Shown: piece after piece, positions 25,044 to 34,168 of the stretch
Numbering within the stretch: position 1 is the first letter of the stretch
Layout: each line of letters starts with the position of its first letter
Assembly: GCA_900539525.1 (NCBI GenBank)
Contig: UQCM01000026.1
Coordinates: 1 to 34,605 of the forward strand
Reading direction: 5' to 3'
Source: an uncultured Blautia sp.
Lineage (GTDB): Bacteria; Bacillota; Clostridia; Lachnospirales; Lachnospiraceae
Length of the DNA stretch: 34,605 nt
Notes under the pieces: generated by a model
Database searches by the model: none
Told to the model about the DNA's origin: nothing
Seen by the model: the letters and a program-made list of their open reading frames with translations, nothing else
Position numbers and translations under genes: made by a program

Positions 25044-25880
25044 TTACTCACTGGAGAATCTATAGTATTCATGTCCCCCATATTCAAACAATCGTTGCAG
25101 TGTACCATCGAACCACTCTTTATTATGTGATTCCGCACTGGACCGGGCCATAAAAAATAATGCCCCCTCCGAATAATCCTCTCCTTCCAGTGCCCTGTCA
25201 ACCGCTTCATAAGTATCATCTGTAATTTCCACCGTGTAAATCCTTCCATCCGCTGTAGGTGAAAACTGAGCTGTTCCACCTGCCTTGTCCCAGACCACTT
25301 CATAAATGGTATCTGGAAAGCGGCTGTCTGCCACACGATTCAACACCACATTTGCAATCAGAATCTTGCTCTTAAGATCTCCTCCTGTTGCTTCTGCCTC
25401 CACGATCTGCAACAGTGAGAAATAATCTTCTGAGGCCATATGATTTTCACGTACCGCACGCTGAGCATAATATCCGACACCGCCAGCCTGACGTGCACCT
25501 TTTCCAAGTGTTATTCTGTTCAGCACGCCTCTACGCACCTTCGATGTTCCCACCAGCACCTGTTCATTTTCAGTAGTAATGTCAACGGAAGATGCAGCAA
25601 GGGAATACTCCTCCAAACTGCTCACTGAATTCATGATTCCTTTAAGCCCGGACTGAAGCTCTCTTCCAGTAAAATCATCATCTCCGTTCTCCTGTCCCAA
25701 ATCTACAGCTGAAGCATGAACTGCTAATACCTTACTTTTGTTCCTGTCAGTCCCCCCTGAGATCAGAAGCGATGCCACGGCCACTGCAGTGATACTTGAT
25801 ACAATTACTGTACGACCGTGCTTTCCTGACACTTTCGATATGCCAGGAACTTTTTTTAAATATGTCTGAAACATCTGCAT
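25044..25880 (-). CDS. SleB-type cell wall hydrolase
   Basis: This exported protein of about 278 residues has a C-terminal SleB/Hydrolase_2 domain. Family members are lytic transglycosylase-like enzymes that cut spore cortex or vegetative peptidoglycan. A membrane or signal segment (VIVSSITAVAVASLLISGG) precedes a low-complexity linker. The catalytic domain (about 160-278) shows LLQIVEAEATGG with the catalytic-type Glu, KILIANVVLNRV, FPDTIYEVVW, QFSPTADGRIY, and ALFFMARS. I choose the ATG at 25880 because AAGGAG lies 8 nt upstream. The in-frame start at 25919 has no such site. It has no N-terminal peptidoglycan-binding domain, unlike germination SleB, so a role in spore or vegetative wall turnover cannot be told apart. 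Confidence 0.88.
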   Translation of the reverse strand: MQMFQTYLKKVPGISKVSGKHGRTVIVSSITAVAVASLLISGGTDRNKSKVLAVHASAVDLGQENGDDDFTGRELQSGLKGIMNSVSSLEEYSLAASSVDITTENEQVLVGTSKVRRGVLNRITLGKGARQAGGVGYYAQRAVRENHMASEDYFSLLQIVEAEATGGDLKSKILIANVVLNRVADSRFPDTIYEVVWDKAGGTAQFSPTADGRIYTVEITDDTYEAVDRALEGEDYSEGALFFMARSSAESHNKEWFDGTLQRLFEYGGHEYYRFSSE

Positions 25881-26089
25881 ACAGTACTCTCCTTCTCCAA
25901 ACCAGCTTTCGTTGAACAAACTCTCCGGTACAAACGATTACAAATCAGCATCACTTTTAACAATCAACAAAAATCTTTAACTCGACATCGCTCTGAACCG
26001 TTAACAAAATCGTAACTTTTCAGATACCTGCATTATATGAGCCAAGGGACAAATGGAGCGCGGGAGCGCGAAAAATCCGAAGGCATCAT

Positions 26090-26111
26090 GGGGTCAAATA
26101 CTTTTGATCCC
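26090..26111. repeat. GGGGTCAAA/TTTGATCCC intergenic hairpin
   Basis: Arms GGGGTCAAA (26090-26098) and TTTGATCCC (26103-26111) pair over 9 bp with one G-T wobble around a 4-nt loop. They sit in the 527-bp gene-free gap between leuA and the SleB-type gene. A GC-rich run lies just left of it, unlike the AT-rich DNA either side. No T tract follows. The rest of the gap is AT-rich with only the leuA terminator recognisable. Confidence 0.5.
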
Positions 26112-26254
26112 AACATCATTATATTGAATCCTGTAACAGGTGTCAACCCAATTTTTACAATTTTGTAACATTTAACATCGTAAAATTTTATATTTAATTA
26201 ACTTTTGTAATTTTTATATAATTATTCTTAATGTATTTCGTGATATTTATACAA

Positions 26255-26290
26255 AAAGTGCCCAGGATATTTTTTTATCCTGAGCACTTT
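26255..26290 (-). terminator. Terminator downstream of leuA
   Basis: A 15-bp inverted repeat (left arm 26255-26269, right arm 26276-26290, one mismatch) surrounds a short AT loop. On the minus strand the right side ends in CACTTTTTG. It lies about 118 bp past the leuA stop. Confidence 0.8.
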
Positions 26291-26407
26291 CCCCTGTACC
26301 ATTCTTTATTTATACATCTTTTTCACATTTTTTCTTGTTTTTTGCTGCTTTTTTTTCACATATTAACCATTGTAATATTTACGAAATATTTAGTAATATT
26401 TTAGTAA

Positions 26408-28078
26408 TCAGCACTTGGAAGCTGACTCTTTGTTATTAATCGCTGTCATCAATGCGTTAATGGATGCCCGGATAATATCCTGATCCACACCTGCTCCCCA
26501 GAACATCTTTCCTTCACGATCACGAATTCCTACATACGCGATCGCCCGTGAACTGGAGCTCTGCTCCAATGCATGCTCCTGATAAGTAACAAGGTCATAT
26601 TCCAGCCGGAACTGCTTCTTAAGCGCATTGCTTACCGCATTCAGACGTCCGTTTCCAGCTGCGATTGCAACCCTGGTTTCCCCTTTGTAATCAACCGTCA
26701 CCTCTGCAATAATTCCGTTATGCTGCTTGAAGTGTACTTCGGTAACATGATATGGTACCGTAACATCCTCAAATTTATCTTTGAACAGTGCAAAGATTTC
26801 TTCGGGCATCAGCTCCTTATGCTGTTCGTCGGATACAGCTTTTGCAGCATATCCCATAGCCTCCCTCATCTTTGCCGGCAGATTCAGTCCATAATTCTGC
26901 TCGAGGATATAGCCTACGCCGCCCTTTCCGGACTGGCTGTTAATACGGATAACATCTGCCTCATAATGTCTGCCGATGTCCGTAGGATCGATCGGAAGAT
27001 ACGGCACTGTCCATTCTTCCTCTCCGTGCTCTTCTCTGTATTTCATACCTTTTGCGATCGCATCCTGATGAGATCCCGAGAAAGCAGCAAATACAAGCGC
27101 TCCGCTGTAAGGGCTACGCATATCGACCGTCATACCTGTATATTTCTCATATGCCTCACAGATTGCCGGCATATCAGTAAAATCCAGTTCAGGATCCACA
27201 CCCTGAGAATACATATTCATCGCCAGAGTAACAATATCCACATTACCTGTTCTCTCACCGTTTCCAAACAGTGTTCCCTCTATCCTGTCTGCTCCTGCCA
27301 GAATACCCATCTCGGCATCTGATACACCGCACCCCCTGTCATTATGCGGATGAAGCGACACTATGACATTCTCTCTGTATTTCAGGTGGTCACATATGTA
27401 CTCCACCTGACTGGCATACACGTGAGGCATGGAATGCTGAACCGTACTCGGCAGATTGATGATTACTTTCCTGTCCTTTGTCGGTTTCCATACATCCAGT
27501 ACCGCATTGCATACTTCAAGTGCATACTCCGGTTCGGTTCCTGTGAAGCTTTCCGGGCTGTATTCAAAAGAGAAATTCCCTTCCGTCTCATCTGCCAGCT
27601 TTTTCAGTAATGCCGCACCATCTACTGCAATCTTCAGGATTTCCTCCTTTGACTTATGGAATACCTGCTCTCTCTGTGCCAGTGATGTAGAATTGTATAC
27701 ATGTACAACCGCCTGTTTACATCCCTCTAACGCCTCAAAGGTTTTGCGGATAATATGATCACGTGCCTGTGTAAGAACCTGGATCGTCACATCATCCGGA
27801 ATCAGATCCTGCTCGATCAACGCTCTTAAGAAATGATACTCTGTATCGGAAGCTGCCGGAAATCCAACTTCAATTTCTTTAAATCCGATCCTGACCAGCA
27901 GCTTAAAAAATTCTATCTTCTGCTCAAGCGTCATCGGAACGATTAATGCCTGATTTCCATCGCGCAAATCAACGCTGCACCAGATCGGTGCTTTTTCAAC
28001 ATGATCCTTTTCTGCCCATTTCATAGAAGGAACAGGCGGCATAAAATACTGTCTCTTATACTTTGCAATGTTTTTCAT
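26408..28078 (-). CDS. leuA: 2-Isopropylmalate synthase (long, yeast-type form)
   Basis: This enzyme condenses acetyl-CoA with 2-oxoisovalerate, the first committed step of leucine synthesis. The 556 residues and the N-terminus YKRQYFMPPVPSMKW place it in the longer yeast-type branch. The HMGL-like catalytic barrel shows the DLRDGNQAL divalent-metal motif, GFKEIEVGFPAASDTEY, HVYNSTS, SLHPHNDRGCGVSDAE with the metal-binding His pair, and NGERTGNVD. A C-terminal regulatory-type domain includes RVAIAAGNGRLNAVSNAL, the leucine-feedback fold. I choose the ATG at 28078, because AAGGAG lies 7 nt upstream. The in-frame extension to 28177 is within the leader RNA. A T-box leader and its own promoter precede it. 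Confidence 0.95.
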   Translation of the reverse strand: MKNIAKYKRQYFMPPVPSMKWAEKDHVEKAPIWCSVDLRDGNQALIVPMTLEQKIEFFKLLVRIGFKEIEVGFPAASDTEYHFLRALIEQDLIPDDVTIQVLTQARDHIIRKTFEALEGCKQAVVHVYNSTSLAQREQVFHKSKEEILKIAVDGAALLKKLADETEGNFSFEYSPESFTGTEPEYALEVCNAVLDVWKPTKDRKVIINLPSTVQHSMPHVYASQVEYICDHLKYRENVIVSLHPHNDRGCGVSDAEMGILAGADRIEGTLFGNGERTGNVDIVTLAMNMYSQGVDPELDFTDMPAICEAYEKYTGMTVDMRSPYSGALVFAAFSGSHQDAIAKGMKYREEHGEEEWTVPYLPIDPTDIGRHYEADVIRINSQSGKGGVGYILEQNYGLNLPAKMREAMGYAAKAVSDEQHKELMPEEIFALFKDKFEDVTVPYHVTEVHFKQHNGIIAEVTVDYKGETRVAIAAGNGRLNAVSNALKKQFRLEYDLVTYQEHALEQSSSSRAIAYVGIRDREGKMFWGAGVDQDIIRASINALMTAINNKESASKC

Positions 28079-28205
28079 ATTCATTCTCCTTATTCTAGAT
28101 TTCATAAACTTGTTCAGAGGCCATTCACAGAATTGCCTCTCCTGAGCTTTCCTTTGCTCATGTATGGCGGTCATCATGCAATGAGATTGTCATCCGGAGG
28201 GATTT

Positions 28206-28241
28206 GTTATAAAGGAAATCCGGGGAAATTTCCTTTATAAC
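28206..28241. promoter_or_regulatory. Second leader hairpin between T-box terminator and leuA
   Basis: Perfect 14-bp arms GTTATAAAGGAAAT (28206-28219) and ATTTCCTTTATAAC (28228-28241) surround an 8-nt loop. On the minus strand it begins right after the U run of the T-box terminator. It is not followed by its own U tract. Its role is unknown; it might protect the processed leuA mRNA 5' end. Confidence 0.6.
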
Positions 28242-28560
28242 AAAAAAAGCTTCCATCTCCACGACACATTATATGCCTGATAGAGACGAAAGACCTGTCA
28301 TTTGCCTTACGCGGTACCACTCTATTTTATGAATCTCTTCATACGCTCATCAGATACGGGTATTCACCTTATATCCTTCCCCTGATAACGGCGGGGTTCC
28401 GTCTGCGTCTACTTTCTCCATGCATACAGGAAATTTGGGGCAGCCGCTCCGAGGTGAGTTCCAGCTTTCCCGCCACTGCCTCGCATCACCCGGCAGCTTT
28501 CTGGATTTAGGAAAACTTGTAACTGCCCGGTATCCAGACAGTTACAAGAACTGTACTATT
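28242..28560 (-). promoter_or_regulatory. T-box leader controlling leuA (leucine)
   Basis: The minus-strand leader carries the hallmark T-box sequence TAGAGTGGTACCGCG (28310-28324), whose TGGTACCGC core pairs with uncharged tRNA acceptor ends. It is followed by an intrinsic terminator: CGTCTCTATCA / TCGTGGAGATG (28254-28288) and a U7 run (28242-28248). The upstream stem I region contains GGAACTCACCTCGGAG, with CTC codons available as a leucine specifier, matching a leuA target. By the known mechanism, uncharged tRNA-Leu would favour antitermination and leuA expression. Stem I boundaries are approximate. Confidence 0.9.
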
Positions 28561-28596
28561 CCTCTTCATTGCATTTTTCAATAACCAACTGTTACT

Positions 28597-28625
28597 AAAA
28601 TACCATTTTTAACTGCATCTGTCAA
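28597..28625 (-). promoter_or_regulatory. Promoter for the T-box/leuA transcript
   Basis: On the minus strand a perfect TTGACA (28620-28625) is followed, after 17 bp, by TATTTT (28597-28602). It lies just past the lysA stop and gives transcription through the T-box. Confidence 0.7.
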
Positions 28626-28627
28626 GT

Positions 28628-29902
28628 CTATCTTCCAAGTACTTTGTTGTAAAAATCAAAACAGTCAAAAGTTGCAAAATAATCTGCCGGTGTCTCTGCA
28701 CGACGGATCAGCTTTGTTGTTCCATCCTCTTTCAGAAGGATTTCTGCTGATTTCAGTTTTCCATTGTAATTATAGCCCATAGCAAATCCGTGTGCTCCCG
28801 CATCGTGGATAAAGAGAAGATCTCCCCTCTCAATTTCAGGAAGCATTCTGTCAATCGCAAATTTATCGTTGTTCTCACACAGAGACCCTGTCACATCATA
28901 CATGTGGTCGCAAGGCTCATTTTCCTTTCCCATGACCGTAATATGGTGATATGCACCGTACATCGCCGGACGCATCAGATTGACTGCACATGCATCCACA
29001 CCTATGTACTCCTTGTGGGTATGCTTTTCATTGATCGCTCTCGTAACCAGAGCACCATAGGGACCCATCATATATCTTCCAAGCTCTGTATAGATTGCTA
29101 CATCATCCATTCCTGCCGGAACGAGAACCTCCTGATAGACTTTTCGTACACCTTCGCCGATCACATGAATATCATTCGCCTCCTGTTCCGGACGATACGG
29201 GATTCCGATTCCACCGGACAGATTGATAAAAGTAATATGCGCACCGGTCTCCTCCTTTAACCTGACAGCCACATCAAAGAGTACCTTTGCGAGCATCGGA
29301 TAATAGTCATTTGTTACTGTATTGCTTGCAAGGAACGCATGGATTCCAAATTCTTCAACACCCTTTTCTTTTAAGATACGAAAGGCTTCAAAAAGCTGTT
29401 CTGTCGTCATTCCATATTTCGCATCACCGGGGTTGTCCATGATATCGTTGCTGATTTTAAACAGTCCACCGGGATTGTAACGGCAGCTCAGGCGTTTGGG
29501 CAGAGTACCGACCGCTTTCTCAAGAATCTCGATATGAGTAATATCATCCAGATTGATGGTTGCCCCGATCTGTTCTGCATACTGAAACTCTTCCGGCGGA
29601 GTATCATTTGAGGAGAACATAATGTCATCACCCGTTGCCCCGATCGCACGGGAAAGCATCAGCTCTGTCATAGAAGAACAGTCACACCCGCATCCGTACT
29701 CCTGTAGAATCTGAATGAGGAATGGATTCGGTGTTGCCTTTACAGCAAAGTACTCTTTATATCCTTTATTCCAGGAAAAAGCATCTTTCAATGCCTTTAC
29801 ATTTGCACGGATGCCTCTCTCATCATACAAATAGAACGGAGTCGGATATTCCTGTGCAATCTTTTCCAGCTGTTCCTTTGTTACAAACGGTTCTTTTTTC
29901 AT
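28628..29902 (-). CDS. lysA: Diaminopimelate decarboxylase
   Basis: This fold-III PLP enzyme makes L-lysine from meso-diaminopimelate. The 424 residues are of normal length. Family motifs are the PLP-lysine segment YFAVKATPNP, CGCDCSSMTEL, FSSNDTPPEEF, FINLSGGIGIPYRPEQ (phosphate-binding glycine loop), ELGRYMMGPYG, and GSLCENNDKFA with the cysteine that acts across the dimer. The last is a diverged form of the usual CESSD motif, so a related decarboxylase is a lesser alternative. I choose the ATG at 29902 with AGGAGG 7-9 nt upstream; the in-frame 29929 start lacks this. A near-consensus promoter overlaps the end of the preceding sulfatase gene. It ends just ahead of the leuA promoter, with no evident terminator between. 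Confidence 0.88.
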   Translation of the reverse strand: MKKEPFVTKEQLEKIAQEYPTPFYLYDERGIRANVKALKDAFSWNKGYKEYFAVKATPNPFLIQILQEYGCGCDCSSMTELMLSRAIGATGDDIMFSSNDTPPEEFQYAEQIGATINLDDITHIEILEKAVGTLPKRLSCRYNPGGLFKISNDIMDNPGDAKYGMTTEQLFEAFRILKEKGVEEFGIHAFLASNTVTNDYYPMLAKVLFDVAVRLKEETGAHITFINLSGGIGIPYRPEQEANDIHVIGEGVRKVYQEVLVPAGMDDVAIYTELGRYMMGPYGALVTRAINEKHTHKEYIGVDACAVNLMRPAMYGAYHHITVMGKENEPCDHMYDVTGSLCENNDKFAIDRMLPEIERGDLLFIHDAGAHGFAMGYNYNGKLKSAEILLKEDGTTKLIRRAETPADYFATFDCFDFYNKVLGR

Positions 29903-29940
29903 CTCTGTACTCCTCCTTGTTGGTCTCATTTATGGTATTA

Positions 29941-29969
29941 TTTATAATATGGCATATTTGCTTTGTCAA
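29941..29969 (-). promoter_or_regulatory. Promoter for lysA
   Basis: On the minus strand a perfect TTGACA (29964-29969) is followed, after 17 bp, by TATAAA (29941-29946). Its -35 box overlaps the last codons and stop of the LtaS-like gene, so lysA can be expressed independently of it. Confidence 0.8.
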
Positions 29970-31954
29970 TAGCCAGCCCCGAAAAATCCTTCCATCCGGT
30001 TCTTCCTATCGATCAGATTATTATATTGAAGAATGGCATAATCTGTAAGGCTTCCTTTTGCATCCGCATCTGCATAATCATGAAAAACGCCGTCTGCTCC
30101 TGTCTGATAAAAATTAGCTGTGACGATCGGGTACTCTTTCTGTAATCCGGACAGATAGTTCTGATATTCCGTTTTCGGAAGTCCCGCTTTTTCCATCAGC
30201 AGAGAGCTTAAATAATTGACACTGATACCGTCTATTTCCTGCTCAGGCATTTCATAGTTTGCCCATATCACAAAAGGAACCACATAGCCTTTCGAAAACT
30301 CTTCAGGAGAATCCTCTCTGGACTCTTCCCTGAGCCCCAATTCACGTAAAACCGGATTGCAGACATAGTCCGACGGCTGGTGATCTCCAAACATGACAAC
30401 AATGGTTTTCTCATCCTGACCCGCAAAATACTCCAGAAGATTTTGAAAAGCCATATCTGTTCTTCGGACCAGTGTCAGATACTTTTCTGTGGCATGTATC
30501 TGCGTGTTTTTCATTTCCTCCGGAATACCTGTAAGAAAAATCTCCGGCTGTAGATCTGCATACTCTTTACTGTAGCCTCCATGATTCTGCATCGTCACCT
30601 CAAAGGCAAACAGTCTTTCGTCTTTGTCCTTTTCCTCATACAACTGAATTAATTTACGAAAAGCCGACTCATCGTCCACATATCCTCTCAGAGTTGACGC
30701 ATCAGGAAAGCTTTCCCTGAAATAAGTATTCTCAAATCCCAGATCAGGATATACCTGATTGCGATTCCATCCAGAGGCATAATAGGGGTGCAGTGCCGCT
30801 GTCCGGTATCCCAGTGACTTCAAATGCCATGCAAGACCCGGTGTCTCACTCTTCAGAAACTGCTGGTAGGGAACACTGCCGGCAGGCATAAAGGCCATGC
30901 TGTTTCCTGTCAGGAACTCAAATTCTGTATTTGCTGTATTTCCTCCCTTGACGGAAACATACAAATTCCCTTTTATTGTATTTTGCTTCAGGGAGCGGAG
31001 AAATGGCATGGCATCTTCGCTGATTCCAAAATCACCATATACAGACAGATCCGAAAATGCTTCATTCATGATCACGATGATATTTGGTTTATCGGTTAGA
31101 TCCACTGTCCCTGCAGTCTCATTTTTCTCTAAAGATTCCCTGATCTCCTGTGCTTTTTCCATTGAATAGCCATTCGGCTTCTCCACATTCAGATAATGAA
31201 GATTTGCCAGAAAGGCTGCAATAAACCCATTGTTCCGATACAGGACATTCGGTGTAAACAGAATATCATCCATACCAAAAGCATCTTCCACTTTCTTAAT
31301 CTGGATTCCGGTCACATATCCTGCCATCAGACCGACAGAGAGAAGGATAGCCGAAAAACGTACTGCCGGCTTTTTGATCTGTATCCTTGTCTTTTCCCCT
31401 ATAATCATCAGGTAAGCAAATCCCAGAAGCACGTACACAAGCCGGAAATTCAGTGTGAAGGAATAATTGTCAGTGATACTCGTCGCTGTGCCCAGAGAAT
31501 AGATATCCCAGGGCACAATGGGTGAGGAGCGAAAGCTTACAACAAAATAATTCACCAGTCCCGCAAGCATAGGAAGCACCGGTCCCGCTGCACACCCCCA
31601 TCTGCTGCTGCCGGAAACAGATATACAGATTCCATACAGAAGCAGATAAAACATATAATTCAACACTGTGATCAAAAAAGTAAGATCCCACGGTACGTGA
31701 GTATAGAACTCCACACAGCACAAAACTCCAAAAGGAAGGAGTAATGCGAGAGGGACACTGATTTTTTCTTGCGGCTGTATATCCAGTACAACCAGCACCC
31801 CCGCAAACACAGACAAAAAAAGTGCCAGAGCCAGCTTACCTCCCTGTAAGCCATCGCCCCACACTGCACTGATACTCAATATAGATAAGGCAGCTGCCGT
31901 CACAACCGCAACGGAACGCCTTGCTCTCGATTTACTGATCATTTCTTTTTTCAT
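29966..31954 (-). CDS. LtaS-like membrane sulfatase/phosphoglycerol transferase
   Basis: This 662-residue polytopic membrane protein has an extracellular alkaline-phosphatase-fold domain of the lipoteichoic acid synthase type. Known members polymerise glycerol phosphate from phosphatidylglycerol onto a glycolipid anchor or decorate glycans. Several N-terminal helices (about residues 14-220) precede the sulfatase domain (about 288-610): PNIIVIMNEAFSDL with the metal-binding Glu, GGNTANTEFEFLTG with the nucleophile-type Thr near 340, LGYRTAALHPYYASGWNR, and VMFGDHQPSDYV with the metal-site Asp and His. It ends with an unassigned tail. The start at 31954 has only a weak AAAGAG site. The substrate cannot be told from sequence; a teichoic-acid or capsule glycerol-phosphate transferase is likely. 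Confidence 0.88.
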   Translation of the reverse strand: MKKEMISKSRARRSVAVVTAAALSILSISAVWGDGLQGGKLALALFLSVFAGVLVVLDIQPQEKISVPLALLLPFGVLCCVEFYTHVPWDLTFLITVLNYMFYLLLYGICISVSGSSRWGCAAGPVLPMLAGLVNYFVVSFRSSPIVPWDIYSLGTATSITDNYSFTLNFRLVYVLLGFAYLMIIGEKTRIQIKKPAVRFSAILLSVGLMAGYVTGIQIKKVEDAFGMDDILFTPNVLYRNNGFIAAFLANLHYLNVEKPNGYSMEKAQEIRESLEKNETAGTVDLTDKPNIIVIMNEAFSDLSVYGDFGISEDAMPFLRSLKQNTIKGNLYVSVKGGNTANTEFEFLTGNSMAFMPAGSVPYQQFLKSETPGLAWHLKSLGYRTAALHPYYASGWNRNQVYPDLGFENTYFRESFPDASTLRGYVDDESAFRKLIQLYEEKDKDERLFAFEVTMQNHGGYSKEYADLQPEIFLTGIPEEMKNTQIHATEKYLTLVRRTDMAFQNLLEYFAGQDEKTIVVMFGDHQPSDYVCNPVLRELGLREESREDSPEEFSKGYVVPFVIWANYEMPEQEIDGISVNYLSSLLMEKAGLPKTEYQNYLSGLQKEYPIVTANFYQTGADGVFHDYADADAKGSLTDYAILQYNNLIDRKNRMEGFFGAGY

Positions 31955-32049
31955 TCTCTTTTCTTTCGTAACGATCCGGAACAGCAGCAGATAAATGACA
32001 GCCCTCTGTTCTGAATCGTTACTTTCTTTCTATCTTATACTTTATTTGT

Positions 32050-32198
32050 AACTGTTCAGAGTCATGCAGATTTATAAATATTTGCCTTCGGGAGCTTGCT
32101 CACCAGAGGCAAATATTATAAATCTATAGGGCGAGAGCCCTACATGAACAAAAGGTAAGCCTTGCAGAGGCGATTTTGCGAATGGACTCTGAATAGTT
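32050..32198. mobile_element. MITE-like intergenic element with terminal inverted repeats, copy 3 of a shared module
   Basis: This 149-bp element is bounded by AACTGTTCAGAGTC (32050-32063) and GACTCTGAATAGTT (32185-32198), inverted repeats with 13 of 14 bases complementary. Inside is a longer inverted repeat of 18-19 bp (32068-32086 / 32108-32125, one inserted base) and a hairpin TAGGGC-GAGA-GCCCTA (32127-32142) with a GNRA-type loop. The AAATCTATAGGGCGAGAG module is shared with 24892-24909. It has no ORF and ends 5 bp from the rhomboid-like stop codon. I saw no convincing target-site duplication. Confidence 0.55.
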
Positions 32199-32202
32199 TC
32201 TT

Positions 32203-33027
32203 TTATTTTCTGTGAACGTGTTCGTGCGTAAACAAATGATCCTGACAATACTCGTAGTTTCCGTCACATTTCGAACAGAAACGAAACTCCAGATCATCCC
32301 CGTCCTTCTCTGTCCGCCCGCAGACCGCACATTTATGTTTCGTCACGCCCGGAGTATTTACCCTCTGTACCTGACGCCGGAAATTCTGTTTCCTGCGGAT
32401 CTCCTTTGGAGAAACACGCTGTATATTCCTTGTCATCAGGAAAAACAGAATAAAGTTTGCAAGAGATGCCAGAATAACAACCCTGCCTGCCCATCCGCCG
32501 TAGATAAACTGATAGAGAAGGATCACTGCATAAAAGACACCCATCCATTTCATCTTGATCGGAATCATGAAAAACAGATAAACCTGTTCATTCGGGTAGC
32601 TTGCTGCGAAAGCCAGGAAAATCGACATATTAATATAGTATGTGCTGAAAGCAAAGCCCATAATGCCGACTCCACAGAAATAGAGAACAAAGGCTCCAAT
32701 AACCGCCGCAAACACTCCCATAAAAATATAAACATTATAACGGAAGGTTCCCCATGTCCGTTCCAGTGTTGTTCCCAGTGAAAGATACAGGAACAGCATA
32801 AAAATCGTAAAGAAATCCAGGCTATCCGGTGGAATCAAAATCCAGCTTACAAGCCTCCAGATCTGTCCCCGCAGAATCAGTGCCGGTTCCAGATTCAGAT
32901 AATACATCATACGCGGTGCAAAAAGCTGCAGTATGTATCCGATCACATAAGTAACAATAATATACATTGACAGATTCGAAATTGCATATCTTCCAAATCT
33001 CCGTTCCAGCTTATTTAAAAATTTCAT
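32203..33027 (-). CDS. Rhomboid-like membrane protein lacking the catalytic residues, with zinc-ribbon tail
   Basis: This 274-residue polytopic protein has the rhomboid fold: an N-terminal amphipathic region, about six helices, the loop motif LGTTLERTWGTFRYN (rhomboid L1-type ExxWG) and YPNEQVYLFFMIPIKMKW, typical before TM5. The GxSG serine motif expected before YPN is replaced by YINMSIF, and no His is visible in the last helix (VVILASLANFILFF). A C-terminal zinc ribbon follows: CAVCGRT, FCSKCDG, then CQDH and HEHVH. It is therefore probably a pseudo-protease (iRhom/derlin-like scaffold). It starts 15 bp after the CorA gene, with AAGG 9 nt upstream, and is probably co-transcribed with it. 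Confidence 0.82.
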   Translation of the reverse strand: MKFLNKLERRFGRYAISNLSMYIIVTYVIGYILQLFAPRMMYYLNLEPALILRGQIWRLVSWILIPPDSLDFFTIFMLFLYLSLGTTLERTWGTFRYNVYIFMGVFAAVIGAFVLYFCGVGIMGFAFSTYYINMSIFLAFAASYPNEQVYLFFMIPIKMKWMGVFYAVILLYQFIYGGWAGRVVILASLANFILFFLMTRNIQRVSPKEIRRKQNFRRQVQRVNTPGVTKHKCAVCGRTEKDGDDLEFRFCSKCDGNYEYCQDHLFTHEHVHRK

Positions 33028-33042
33028 CTAAATGCCTTTCGT

Positions 33043-33984
33043 TTAAAACAAATCTTTTTTTGAAAAAATCAATGCCACAATCAGGCTCAGAACGAGGGAT
33101 CCCATAATGACGATCAAAAATCCCCATGGACTGCCTGCAAACGGCATGCCGGCAGAATTCACATTCATTCCATATGCACTGAAAATCATAGTCGGAATAG
33201 ACATGACAATGGTCACCGTAGCCAGAAATTTCATCACGATATTCAGGTTATTTGAGATGACAGATGCAAAAGCATCCATGGTTCCACTTAAAATACCACT
33301 GTAAATATTGGCCATCTCGATCGCCTGCTTATTCTCAATGATAACATCCTCCAGAAGTTCCTCATCCTCAGGATAACGTTTAATACTCTCTGTCTTCAGC
33401 AGTTTTTCCAGAACCACCTCATTTGACCGCAGTGATGTTGTAAAATACACCAGGGATTTTTCCAGTTCCAGAAGTTCGATCAACTCCTGATTTCTCGTGG
33501 ATCCGTGCAGCTTCTTCTCCACTACCTCACTCTTCTTATCAATGATACGCAGGTAATGCAGATACATCGAAGCATTGCGATAAAGAATCTGAAGAATAAA
33601 TCTTGTCTTCTTGTAAGTATAGAAATTTCTTACACGTCCGTCCATAAATGTGGACAACACAGGAGTATCCTCCAGACAGACTGTAAAAATAATCTCATCC
33701 GTTACAACAATTGACATAGGAATCGTTCCATACCATTCCTTTTCGTTTCTTTCCTCGATGACAGGAATGTCCACCAGAATCATCGTGTAGTTATCCTCCA
33801 CCATAATACGAGAACGCTCCTCCTCATCCAGAGGCGCCCGCAGATCATCCTGCTCAATTCCATACTCACTGGAAATATCCAGAATTTCTGTCGCCGTAGG
33901 ATTAATCATTGCTACCCAGCAGCCTTCCTGGATTTCATTCACCTGATGGATAACTCCATCAATCGTTCTGAATATCTTAATCAT
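33043..33984 (-). CDS. CorA-family divalent metal transporter
   Basis: This 313-residue CorA-type membrane transporter moves Mg2+, or Co2+/Ni2+, as a pentameric channel. It has an N-terminal cytoplasmic beta/alpha domain (EEERSRIMVEDNYTMILVDIP), a long coiled helical stalk, and two C-terminal helices. The first ends in the signature YGMNVNSAGMPF, with the GMN selectivity motif and a short periplasmic loop. The C-terminal KKDLF is normal for the family. The start at 33984 has AAGGAG upstream with a longish 10-nt spacer. It is followed 15 bp later by the rhomboid-like gene. Sequence does not separate Mg2+ from other-metal specificity. Confidence 0.93.
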   Translation of the reverse strand: MIKIFRTIDGVIHQVNEIQEGCWVAMINPTATEILDISSEYGIEQDDLRAPLDEEERSRIMVEDNYTMILVDIPVIEERNEKEWYGTIPMSIVVTDEIIFTVCLEDTPVLSTFMDGRVRNFYTYKKTRFILQILYRNASMYLHYLRIIDKKSEVVEKKLHGSTRNQELIELLELEKSLVYFTTSLRSNEVVLEKLLKTESIKRYPEDEELLEDVIIENKQAIEMANIYSGILSGTMDAFASVISNNLNIVMKFLATVTIVMSIPTMIFSAYGMNVNSAGMPFAGSPWGFLIVIMGSLVLSLIVALIFSKKDLF

Positions 33985-34168
33985 GACTCCATAACTCCTT
34001 TCGACTATCCCCAGAACAGGATAATCGTCCCCGAAGCCCTGTCCTGTGATTATTTATTTGGTTGTTTTCTTGTTCTTTTCCTTATACAACAATCAGGACT
34101 GGGCCCACCTTCCATGGAATCACACTTCCTTTCCGCTTTACGCTCAAAACATTTCCTCATGCAAACTC

